NCBI GenBank assembly: GCA_038254435.1
Contig: JBBSGD010000020.1
Location: forward strand, 1 to 33,536
Source of the DNA: JBBSGD01 sp038254435
GTDB taxonomy: Bacteria > Actinomycetota > CADDZG01 > WHSQ01
Length of the DNA: 33,536 nt
Direction of reading: 5' to 3'
Part shown: one piece after another, positions 9,001-15,900 of the stretch
How the letters are laid out: each line of letters starts with the position of its first letter
Numbering within the stretch: position 1 is the first letter of the stretch
Position numbers and translations under genes: made by a program
Notes under the pieces: model-generated
Told to the model about the DNA's origin: nothing
The model's input: only the letters and a program-made list of their open reading frames with translations
The model's database searches: none

Positions 9001-9242
9001 GCGGGCGCATCGACGCGGTCTACGCGACGGCCGGCGGCGGGCTCGAGATCGTCGACTTCAAGACGGGGCGCCGCTTCGAGCCCGGCGAGCACGACCAGCT
9101 GTCGATCTACGCCGCCGCCCTCGTCGCCAACGGTCTCGTGCGGCCGGGCACGGCGTTGAAGCTGACCTACGAGTTCCTCGACGGAGGCGGACCGGTGACC
9201 CGCACCTGGTCCCCGACCCATGAACAGGCGCCGAACGGGTAG
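6066..9242 (+). CDS. adnB: AdnB-like UvrD/RecB-type helicase-nuclease subunit
   Basis: The start is ATG 6066, overlapping the adnA stop by four bases, with AAGGAG at 6052-6057 as ribosome binding site. The product is 1058 residues. The motor is fully canonical: Walker A GAGAGKT near 40, LTFTNKAA, DEYQD near 258, GDARQAIYAFRGA, SENFRSG, TVHSAKGLEFE near 638 and LFYVALTRAKQ. A second RecB-family nuclease closes the protein, with RGTEVH, RGRIDAVY near 978, IVDFKTGRR near 995 and QLSIYAAAL. It lacks the C-terminal cysteine cluster seen in its partner. The intact DEYQD suggests this is the driving motor of the heterodimer, matching the known dominance of AdnB in mycobacteria. Both nuclease sites look intact, so both strands could be cut. 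Confidence 0.85.
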   Translation: MIAQRGLRSSPAIVAALRGFEPSTEQWTAISHALEPAYLVAGAGAGKTAVMAARIVYTIEAHGYDPSQVLGLTFTNKAAGELHSRVHDALVASGLHRPEDITVQTYHAFAAAVVREHGLLVGVEPDSGLLSQAQQWQMVLSCIDRIDEPFDAIEMRTMPSVVRSALSLASSISDHCIGVGKVEASADAILASKKVDDAFILETAAKRKELCRLVRAYTDAKKDSRRIDFGDQVMKAVEILTRFADVRDSYRDRFPVVLLDEYQDTNVAQRLLMQQLVAGGGAITAVGDARQAIYAFRGATMFNLIEFAGHFPRTEGGAYDELSLSENFRSGERILTAANAIVGRIAPERRPGRALTPFAANGAGRAQLGLFSDERAEAEWIAARCEQLRGAVLAAGRDPVAWRDIAILTRRRSSMIAAMEALEARDIPCEVVGLAGLLKTPEVIDVVAWLRALETRPGANRWLARILMGPRWRIHYRDLALLARWAAHQNQSLRLTLAGGDEELASDLDAGDVGFALIEAVDHAGNIDGLSDEARGRLQAFGRRLEDLRRKSNGPLLELVQEVVEQSGVADALRSSASRTSAAALQNLSNFLDVVADFEPLEGEANLRAFVAYLDAADDAEETLEAAQPAQQDSVKLMTVHSAKGLEFECVFVPAVAAGEAKDGSKKNSVFPSDKVDNPLTSYGQLPYEVREDAGSLPGFEGDPKAFKEAIAERTLEDERRLFYVALTRAKQLLAVTAAHWYGRNNTPKGPSLFWEELDALADEVVLEAVERAEPPPTNPVFELLEDERAWPPPARLGVDDPLFAQGPGAAADDVVAGRTTLDDLLAGLDPEAQQRARNLVKSHQERSSLLAAARRVGAGAAPRRAPEIVSATSLVGLNSGAITELDLVRPIPSEPGESRRRGTEVHRLIEEQSRGLAPYPDEDELDEPDSAAAPADLAALIEVWRERGYPERAIAVLPSGEPMIELPFTLKHEGRLVRGRIDAVYATAGGGLEIVDFKTGRRFEPGEHDQLSIYAAALVANGLVRPGTALKLTYEFLDGGGPVTRTWSPTHEQAPNG

Positions 9243-9268
9243 TCAGCTCGCGTTGCGGCGCGCCTGGC

Positions 9269-9284
9269 CGCCGCTGTGACGGCG
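9269..9284 (+). terminator. Hairpin downstream of adnB
   Basis: CGCCG (9269-9273) and CGGCG (9280-9284) form a 5-bp stem with a 6-nt loop, 27 bases after the adnB stop. There is no T-run, as is common in high-GC actinobacteria, so termination strength is uncertain. Confidence 0.3.
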
Positions 9285-9290
9285 CCTTAG

Positions 9291-9322
9291 CTATGGACTT
9301 AGTCTAGGATATTGCCTATGGA
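9291..9322 (+). promoter_or_regulatory. Promoter/operator region of the toxin-antitoxin pair
   Basis: TAGGAT (9305-9310) fits a -10 box and ends eight bases before the antitoxin ATG, so the message would be leaderless or nearly so. GACT-T-AGTC (9296-9304) is a 9-base palindrome directly upstream of it, and CTATGGA repeats at 9291 and 9316. Phd/VapB antitoxins normally repress their own promoter, and these repeats are candidate binding sites. Confidence 0.4.
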
Positions 9323-9548
9323 TATCGTGAACGTGCACGAGGCCAAGACCCATCTCTCCAAGCTCCTCGAGCGGGTCGCTCAAGGAGAGGAGATCGTCGT
9401 CGCCAAGGCGGGGAAACCGGTTGCCAAGCTCGTGCCGGTGAGTGGCCGGGGCGGGCGCCGCGTACCCGGGCTCTCGAAGGGTCGCTTGTGGATATCCGAC
9501 GACTTCGATGCCCCGCTCCCGGACGACATTCAGAAGGCTTTTGAGTGA
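9318..9548 (+). CDS. Phd/YefM-family antitoxin
   Basis: From ATG 9318 the protein is 76 residues, beginning MDIVNVHEAKTHLSKLLE and continuing with the GEEIVVAKAGKPVAKLVP block that typifies Phd/YefM antitoxins. The first part (about 1-55) should form the DNA-binding dimer. The tail (about 56-76, rich in Asp, Pro and Trp) should wrap and block the toxin. An upstream TTG at 9312 is in frame but gives an atypical start. The stop overlaps the toxin start as GTGA, so antitoxin and toxin are translationally coupled. Confidence 0.85.
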   Translation: MDIVNVHEAKTHLSKLLERVAQGEEIVVAKAGKPVAKLVPVSGRGGRRVPGLSKGRLWISDDFDAPLPDDIQKAFE

Positions 9549-9928
9549 GATTGCTGCTCGACACACATGCCTTCGTGTGGTGGACGTTGGGGGACGCACG
9601 TCTCAGCGCGCCGGCTCGCGTTGCGATTCAGGATCCTGAGAACGACGTCGTGCTCAGCGTAGTCAGCGCGTGGGAGCTCGTGATCAAAGCAGGCCTCGGC
9701 CGAGCCGGATTCGAGGACCCACTGCTGGAAACGGTCACGAGGGAGATCGACAACGGGATGCGTATACTCCCACTCCACCTTCGCCATGCGGTGCAACTCG
9801 CCGAGCTCCCCAAGGTCCATGGCGACCCCTTCGACCGGATGCTCGTAGCGCAGGCGCTCGAGGAGGGGTTGCGCCTCGTGACCCGCGATCGAATGCTTCA
9901 CGACTACCCGGTGAGCTGCATCTGGTAA
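9545..9928 (+). CDS. PIN-domain ribonuclease toxin, VapC family
   Basis: This 127-residue protein starts at GTG 9545, inside the antitoxin stop. PIN-domain acidic residues are visible: D6 in LLLDTH, E44 in SAWELVIK, D97 in DPFDRML and D115 in LVTRD. These coordinate the metal used for RNA cleavage; VapC toxins typically cut tRNA or rRNA. The HAFVWW start and DPFDRML motif place it with the Phd-paired VapC subgroup. The length is normal for the family and no active-site residue is missing, so the module looks functional. It sits between the repair genes and ndh with no sign of a larger island. Confidence 0.87.
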   Translation: MRLLLDTHAFVWWTLGDARLSAPARVAIQDPENDVVLSVVSAWELVIKAGLGRAGFEDPLLETVTREIDNGMRILPLHLRHAVQLAELPKVHGDPFDRMLVAQALEEGLRLVTRDRMLHDYPVSCIW

Positions 9929-9975
9929 CGCTGGTAGCGCAGCTGCAGTCGACGCTCTAACCTCCTTTGCGGATA

Positions 9976-10017
9976 CGGGCCGCGTGGCCCGCGCGGTCGC
10001 CGAGCGCTGACCCAGCG
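9976..10017. terminator. Two hairpins between convergent vapC-like gene and ndh
   Basis: CGGGCC-GCGT-GGCCCG at 9976-9991 (6-bp stem, 4-nt loop) and CGCTG-ACC-CAGCG at 10005-10017 (5-bp stem) lie in the gap between genes that end toward each other. No T-run follows. A bidirectional terminator is likely. Confidence 0.42.
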
Positions 10018-10029
10018 TGGTCCGGTGTG

Positions 10030-11349
10030 CTAACCCGGGTGATCCCCGATGCTCTCCCGAAAGGACCCGCGCGGCTCGCCGAGCTCGCCGAGCTGTACGA
10101 CATCCCGCTTGAAGAACAGGGCGATGGACCAGTCCACGGCGACGCGAAACTTGCGCCCGAAGGTCGGGATCATCGCCAGGTGATAAGCGCGGTGAAGGAA
10201 CCACGCAGGGACTCCCTTGAGAGGAATGCCCATGACGCGCGCCACCCCCTGGTAGCGGCCGAGCGACACGAGAAGCCCTTTGTTCCTGTAACGGAACGGC
10301 TGCAGTGACTCGTCTCTCAGCGTCGCGATCACGTTGCGCGCCAGCCGGCGCGCCTGGCGCAGTGAGTACTGCGCGGTGGGCGGGCACAGCCGGCCGGTGA
10401 CGAGATCGGGCACGGCGGCGCAGTCGCCGGCCGCCCACACGTCGGCACGGCCCTCCACGCGCAGGTACTCGTCGGTCAGCAGCCGTCCCTTGTCGTCGAC
10501 CCGCAAGCCGAAGCGAGCGACCGCCGGATGCGCCTTCACGCCGGTGGTCCACACGACGGTCTCGGCGTCGAGCTCCTCGCCACTCGACAGCACCGCGTGC
10601 CCCTTCTCAACCGAGTCCAGCATCGTCGAGAGGTGAACCTCGATGCCGCGCTTGCGCAGCACCTCGATGGCGTAGGCACCCATGCCCCCGCCGACCTCGG
10701 GGAGGATGCCCGGTGCGGCCTCGACGAGCACCCAGCGCATGTCCTCGCGTGAGATGGACTTGTAGGAGCGGCTCGCGTAGGCGGCCAGGTCCTCGAGCTC
10801 GGCCAGGGCTTCGACCCCCGCGTAACCGCCGCCCACGAACAGGAACGTCAGCGCGCGCCGCCGCACCTCTTCGTCGCCCGTCGACTCGGCTACATCGAGG
10901 CGCCCCAGCACGTGGTTGCGCAGATAGATGGCTTCGCCGACGGACTTGAAGCCGACTGCGACGTCGGCAAGGCCCGGAACGGGGAGCACGCGCGAGACAG
11001 AGCCGAGGCCCGCGACGACGATGTCGTAGGGAATCTCGTAGTCGGGGCCTTCGCCGGGCCGGATGGTGGCGCGGCGGGCGTCCGGGGCAAGGCTCACGAC
11101 GCGCCCGTTGACTACCTGCGTGTGCTTCAGCGATCGTCTCAGCGGCACGACCGTGTGGCGCGGCTCGATGTTGCCGGCCGCCGCTTCGGGCAGGAACGGC
11201 TGATAGATCATGTGGCTCTGAGGGCTGACCAGTGTCACTACAGACTCGCCCCGGTGCAGCCCGCGCTCGAGCCCGAGGGCCGTGTAGAGGCCGACATAGC
11301 CTCCGCCCAGGAGCAGGATGCGGGCGGGACGCTCGAAGTCGAGGCTCAT
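10030..11349 (-). CDS. ndh: Type II NADH:quinone oxidoreductase (NDH-2)
   Basis: The chosen ATG at 11347-11349 follows a GAAGG ribosome binding site; an upstream in-frame ATG at 11370 is less well placed. The 439-residue flavoprotein has a first dinucleotide fold GGGYVGLYTA near 15-24 for FAD, a second, GGGYAGVEA, near 170 for NADH, and the AAGDCAAVPD motif near 307 that closes the FAD site. NDH-2 passes electrons from NADH to membrane quinone without pumping protons. The amphipathic and aromatic C-terminal segment (WFLHRAYHLAM and DWSIALFF) fits peripheral membrane attachment. The gene is divergent from the cation/proton antiporter, with an 85-base shared gap. Sulfide:quinone reductase is a more distant alternative; the CxxC disulfide pattern of that family is not seen. 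Confidence 0.85.
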   Translation of the reverse strand: MSLDFERPARILLLGGGYVGLYTALGLERGLHRGESVVTLVSPQSHMIYQPFLPEAAAGNIEPRHTVVPLRRSLKHTQVVNGRVVSLAPDARRATIRPGEGPDYEIPYDIVVAGLGSVSRVLPVPGLADVAVGFKSVGEAIYLRNHVLGRLDVAESTGDEEVRRRALTFLFVGGGYAGVEALAELEDLAAYASRSYKSISREDMRWVLVEAAPGILPEVGGGMGAYAIEVLRKRGIEVHLSTMLDSVEKGHAVLSSGEELDAETVVWTTGVKAHPAVARFGLRVDDKGRLLTDEYLRVEGRADVWAAGDCAAVPDLVTGRLCPPTAQYSLRQARRLARNVIATLRDESLQPFRYRNKGLLVSLGRYQGVARVMGIPLKGVPAWFLHRAYHLAMIPTFGRKFRVAVDWSIALFFKRDVVQLGELGEPRGSFRESIGDHPG

Positions 11350-11422
11350 GTCCCAACCTTCCCAGGTCACGCGCCGGGCCGTTACAAGAAGAGGGCCACC
11401 GGGTGAGGCCGCGGGGCGCCAT

Positions 11423-11428
11423 TAGAGT
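11423..11428 (+). promoter_or_regulatory. TAGAGT -10 box of a probable leaderless antiporter transcript
   Basis: TAGAGT fits TANNNT and lies at -12 to -7 from the ATG at 11435, the same spacing as at the adnA start. No convincing ribosome binding site lies before this ATG. Confidence 0.45.
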
Positions 11429-11434
11429 CACCTG

Positions 11435-12919
11435 ATGCACGAGATCCTCGAGTTCGCAAGAATCCTCATCGTCCTGGCGGCCGGGTTCACCCTCGCCGTC
11501 GTGTCGAGCAAGGTGACCGAGCGCATTCCAGTCCCGGCCCCGGCCATCTTCTTGTTTGCCGCGGCGGTTGCGTCGGACGTCGTGCCTTCGCTGTCCGGTG
11601 TCTTGTCGATCCGGGACGTGGAGCGCATCAGCGTCGTCGCGCTCATCCTCATCCTGTTCCAGGGAGGTATGCACGTCGGCTACAGGCGCCTTCGCGAGTC
11701 CGTTACGCCGATAGTCGTGGTAGGCGTCGCGGGCACGTTCCTGACGGCCGGCATCGTGGCGCTCGCGGCTCATTATCTGACCGGAGTCACGTGGACAACC
11801 GCCGCCATCATCGGTACTGCGCTGGCTCCGACCGATCCCGCGGTCGTGTTCTCCGTGCTCGGGCGGCGCGAGGTCGCGGGCCGGACCGGAACGATCCTCG
11901 AGGGTGAGTCGGGAGCCAACGACCCGGTCGGGATCGCGCTGATGCTCGGCGTGCTCGAGCTTGCCACGGGGGACGGGGGCTCGGTTGGGGGAGTAGCCGT
12001 TTCCTTTCTGTTGGAGATGGGGGTCGGCGTAGCGGCGGGCATCGCCGGGGCGTTGCTGCTTCTGCGTTTCATGCGGCACGTGGGTCTTCCCAGCGAAGGC
12101 CTCTACGGGCTGCGGACGCTCGGCGCGGCCGGGCTCATCTACGGAGCCGCGACCCTGCTCCACGGGTCCGGGTTCATCGCTGTGTTCGTAGCCGGCATCC
12201 TGATCGGCGACGCCAACGCTCCCTACAAAGCAGAGATCGAGCGCTTCCACGCATCGCTTGCGAGCCTTGCCGAGATCGTCGTGTTTACAGCCCTGGGGCT
12301 CACGATCACCCTGTCGAACCTCAGCGCCCAGAACATCTGGCTCGACGGCCTGATCCTTGCGCTGATCCTTGCCTTCGTAGCGAGGCCGCTGGCCGTCGGG
12401 GCGTTGCTGATGCCCGTGCGACTGCGGGCGGGCGAGCGGCTGTTCGTGATGTGGGGAGGGCTCAAAGGAGCGGTGCCGATCCTGCTCGGGGCCTTCGCCC
12501 TCCTCGCCGGCGTGCCCGACGCAGGGCGGGTGTACTCGATAGTGTTCGTGGTTGTTGCCTTTTCGGTTGTGTTCCAGGGTGCGACGATCCCGCTGGCGGC
12601 GAGAAGGCTGGGCATCCCTATGCGCGTCCTCGAGCCCGAGCCGTGGGACCTTTCCATCCGCTTGCGGCGCGAGCCGCGCGGCGTGCAGCGCTATGTGGTG
12701 GGCCGCGACGCGCAGGCGCACGGGGTCTCCATTCGGGACCTGCCCTTGGGCGAGAAGGCATGGATCTCTCTTGTCATCCACGACGGGGCGCCGAGGCAAG
12801 CGCGCGGCTCGTACGTCATCGAGGCCGGCGACGAGGTGCTGCTCCTTGCCGAGTCCGAGGAGTCCGGGCACATGCAGAGGATCTTTGAGGGCAGCGCGCC
12901 CCCGCGGCCCGTCGAGTAA
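11435..12919 (+). CDS. CPA1-family cation/proton antiporter with C-terminal RCK_C (TrkA-C) domain
   Basis: This 494-residue protein has about 12 membrane helices up to roughly residue 395. The motif APTDPAVV near 131 and GESGANDP near 157 are the ion-site motifs of the CPA1 Na+(K+)/H+ antiporters. The soluble C-terminal part (about 405-485, with GVSIRDLPLGEKAWISLV and AGDEVLLLAES) resembles a TrkA-C/RCK_C ligand-binding domain. That domain architecture is typical of the NhaP2/CvrA group, whose members exchange K+ or Na+ for protons. Substrate preference cannot be settled from sequence. The start ATG is only seven bases from a -10 box, implying leaderless translation. Lhr follows 20 bases downstream with its own -10-like sequence. 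Confidence 0.85.
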   Translation: MHEILEFARILIVLAAGFTLAVVSSKVTERIPVPAPAIFLFAAAVASDVVPSLSGVLSIRDVERISVVALILILFQGGMHVGYRRLRESVTPIVVVGVAGTFLTAGIVALAAHYLTGVTWTTAAIIGTALAPTDPAVVFSVLGRREVAGRTGTILEGESGANDPVGIALMLGVLELATGDGGSVGGVAVSFLLEMGVGVAAGIAGALLLLRFMRHVGLPSEGLYGLRTLGAAGLIYGAATLLHGSGFIAVFVAGILIGDANAPYKAEIERFHASLASLAEIVVFTALGLTITLSNLSAQNIWLDGLILALILAFVARPLAVGALLMPVRLRAGERLFVMWGGLKGAVPILLGAFALLAGVPDAGRVYSIVFVVVAFSVVFQGATIPLAARRLGIPMRVLEPEPWDLSIRLRREPRGVQRYVVGRDAQAHGVSIRDLPLGEKAWISLVIHDGAPRQARGSYVIEAGDEVLLLAESEESGHMQRIFEGSAPPRPVE

Positions 12920-12927
12920 CGGGGCGT

Positions 12928-12933
12928 CATGAT
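12928..12933 (+). promoter_or_regulatory. CATGAT, weak -10 candidate for lhr
   Basis: It sits at -12 to -7 from the GTG at 12940 and matches TANNNT except for the first base. No ribosome binding site is clear. Read-through from the antiporter gene is equally possible. Confidence 0.25.
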
Positions 12934-12939
12934 GGGGGC

Positions 12940-15900
12940 GTGACTGAGGATCCCCTCGGAAACTTCTCCGAGCCAACAAGAAGCTGGTTCTCGAGCGCCT
13001 TTGCCTCGCCCACTCCGGCCCAGCGTGCTGCGTGGGAGCTGGTCGCGTCGGGCAAAGACGCCCTCGTCATAGCTCCGACCGGCTCGGGCAAGACGCTGGC
13101 GGCGTTTCTGTGGTCGCTCGATCGCCTTGCCAGCGGAGCCCCGGGCCCCGGCGACAGGGTGCCGGGCGCGGCCGGAGCCCCGGCCCCGGCGACAGGGCAG
13201 CGGCCGTCTCGACGGGCGCGCAGAACCGGTGTGCGGGTCCTGTACGTCTCGCCTCTCAAAGCTCTCGCCTTCGACATTGAGCGCAACCTGCGCGCTCCGC
13301 TCAAGGGCATCGCCGCGGCGGCACTCGGCCTCGGCCTCGAGCCCCCGCAGATCTCGATCGGCGTGCGCACCGGCGACACCCCGCAGGAGGAGCGGCGCCG
13401 GATGCGCCGGTACCCGCCCGATATCCTCATCACCACTCCGGAGTCGCTGTTCTTGCTGCTCACCTCGCAGGCGCGCGCGCTGCTCGCGGGGGTCGAGACC
13501 GTCATCGTCGACGAGGTCCATGCCGTCGCCGGCACCAAGCGGGGCGCTCATCTTGCGCTCGGCCTCGAGCGCCTCGATGAGCTGTGCGCTCGGCGCCCTC
13601 AGCGGATCGGTCTGTCGGCAACGGTGCGTCCGGCGGCCACCGTGGCGCGCTACCTGTCGGGAACGCGTGCCGCAGCGGTGGCCGACATCACTACGACCGA
13701 GGCGGGCACGCGCTTGCCTGCGGAGTGGCTCGACCTGTCGGTCTCGGTTCCCCTCGAGGACATCACCGCACCCGGCGAGGGCGTGCACCCGCTCCTCGCG
13801 GCCAAAGTCGAGCCGGCCCAGGGCTACGGTGATCCCGAAGCCGCAGTAGCCAGACGCAGCATGTGGCCGCATCTCGACGCCGCCCTGCTCGAGCTCATCC
13901 AAGCACAGCGTTCGACTATCGTGTTCGCCAACTCCCGCCGTCTCGCAGAGCGCCTCTGCGCGCGCCTCAACGATCTCGCCGGCAAAGAGATAGCGCGCGC
14001 CCATCACGGCTCGGTGGCGGGCGAGCAGCGGGTCGCCATAGAGGAAGAGCTCAAGGCCGGGCGCTTGCCGGCCGTGGTGGCGACCAGCTCGCTCGAGCTC
14101 GGCATCGACATGGGCGCAGTCGACCTCGTGGTGCAGGTAGGCGCTCCGGATTCGGTGGCCTCGGGTCTGCAGCGAGTGGGGCGCGCCGGCCACCATGTAG
14201 GCGCCGTCAGCCGCGGCATCTTCTTCCCGCGCTACCGGGGCGACCTCCTCGCCGCGGCGGTGGTGGCGGAGCGCATGCGACTCGGTCTCATCGAAGAGCT
14301 CGCCTACCCCAACAACCCACTCGACGTGCTCGCACAGCAGGTCGTGGCGATGGTGGCGATGGACGACTGGGACGTCGATTCCCTTGCCCGGCTCATAAGA
14401 CGCGCTGCGTCGTTCGCCGAGCTGCCCCTCAGCGCCCTTAATGGAGTGCTGGACATGCTGTCCGGGCGCTACCCGTCCGACGAGTTCGCCGAGCTGAGAC
14501 CGCGGCTCAACTGGGACCGCACCAACAACGAGCTGAGCGCGCGGCGAGGCGCCCAATATCTTGCCGTGGTCTCGGGCGGCACGATTCCCGATCGCGGCCT
14601 CTACGGCGTCTTTCTCGCCGGCGAGGGCGGCTCGCGCGTCGGCGAGCTCGACGAGGAGATGGTCTACGAAAGCCGCATCGGTGAGGTTTTTGTGCTCGGC
14701 GCATCGAGCTGGCTCATCGAGGACATCACTCCGGACCGCGTGCTCGTGTCGCCCGCGCCGGGCCGGGCCGGCAAGATGCCCTTCTGGCACGGGGACGCGC
14801 CGGGCAGGCCGGTCGAGTTGGGCCGCGCCCTCGGCGAATTCGTCAGGGAGCTGCAAAGTCAAGGCGCCGGGAGCGCGCAAGACAGACTGCGCGCCGCCGG
14901 GCTCGACGACTTCGCATCCGGCAACCTGCTTCGCTATCTACAAGAGCAAAGGCAAGCCGCGGGGACGCTTCCCGACGACAAGACGATCGTCGTCGAGCGT
15001 TTCAGAGACGAGCTCGGCGACTGGCGCGTCTGCATCCACTCCTTCTTCGGCGCGCGCGTGCACGCGCCGTGGGCGCAGGCGGTTCAGGCGCGCCTTGCAG
15101 CCGAGTACGGAGTTGAGGTGCAGTGCATCTACTCCGACGACGGGATCGTAGTACGGCTTCCGGAGACCGACGAGATCCCCGAGTACCGGTTCATGGTGTT
15201 CGAGTCGGAAGATGTCGAGGACATCGTCATTGGAGAGGTCGGAAACTCCGCCTTGTTTGCGAGCCGCTTTCGAGAAGCCGCGGCGCGCTCTCTCCTGCTT
15301 CCGCGCAGGCGCCCGGGAAGACGGACTCCGTTGTGGCAACAGCGGCAGAAGAGCGCGGGGCTGCTCCAGGTCGCAAGCCATTACCTTTCATTTCCAATCC
15401 TGCTCGAAACGTTTCGCGAGTGCCTGCAAGATGTCTTCGACGTCCCGGCCCTCGTGGGCCTGATGGAGGAGATAGCGCGCCGGGAGGTGCGCGTAGTCGA
15501 AGTCGAGACGGCGATCCCTTCTCCCTTTGCGTCGTCGTTGCAGTTTGGATATGTCAGCGCGTTCCTCTACGAGGGTGACGCGCCTCTGGCCGAACGGCGT
15601 GCCCAAGCCCTGTCGCTCGACAGGTCGCTTCTCAGCGAGCTCCTCGGACGCGACGAGCTGCGCGAGCTGATCGACGAGGAGTCGCTGACTACACTCGAGC
15701 GCGAGCTCCAGCACCTGACACAAGAGCGCAAGGCGAGGCACGCGGACGACGTGCACGACATACTGCGGGACCTCGGCGATCTCGATTGCGCCGAGCTTGC
15801 GGCACGTTGCGCGGCGGCCTCCCTGAAGGGGATCATGGCCGAGCTGACGTCCTCGGGCCGGGCGCTATCTGTGCGCGTTGGCGGCGCGGCGCGCTTCATC

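Noticed and set aside
6876..9221. A 781-codon antisense frame over adnB
   Set aside because: The sense strand encodes a complete helicase-nuclease with all motifs, and the antisense product has none.
9415..9422. A second AACCGGTT, as in the sugar-locus operator
   Set aside because: It lies inside the antitoxin coding sequence at a conserved protein motif (GKPVAKL), so it is best explained by coding.
10607..12979. A 790-codon antisense open frame across ndh and the antiporter
   Set aside because: It is rich in Arg, Gly, His and Gln with no domain pattern, and lies opposite well-recognised genes. It is a product of high GC in third codon positions.
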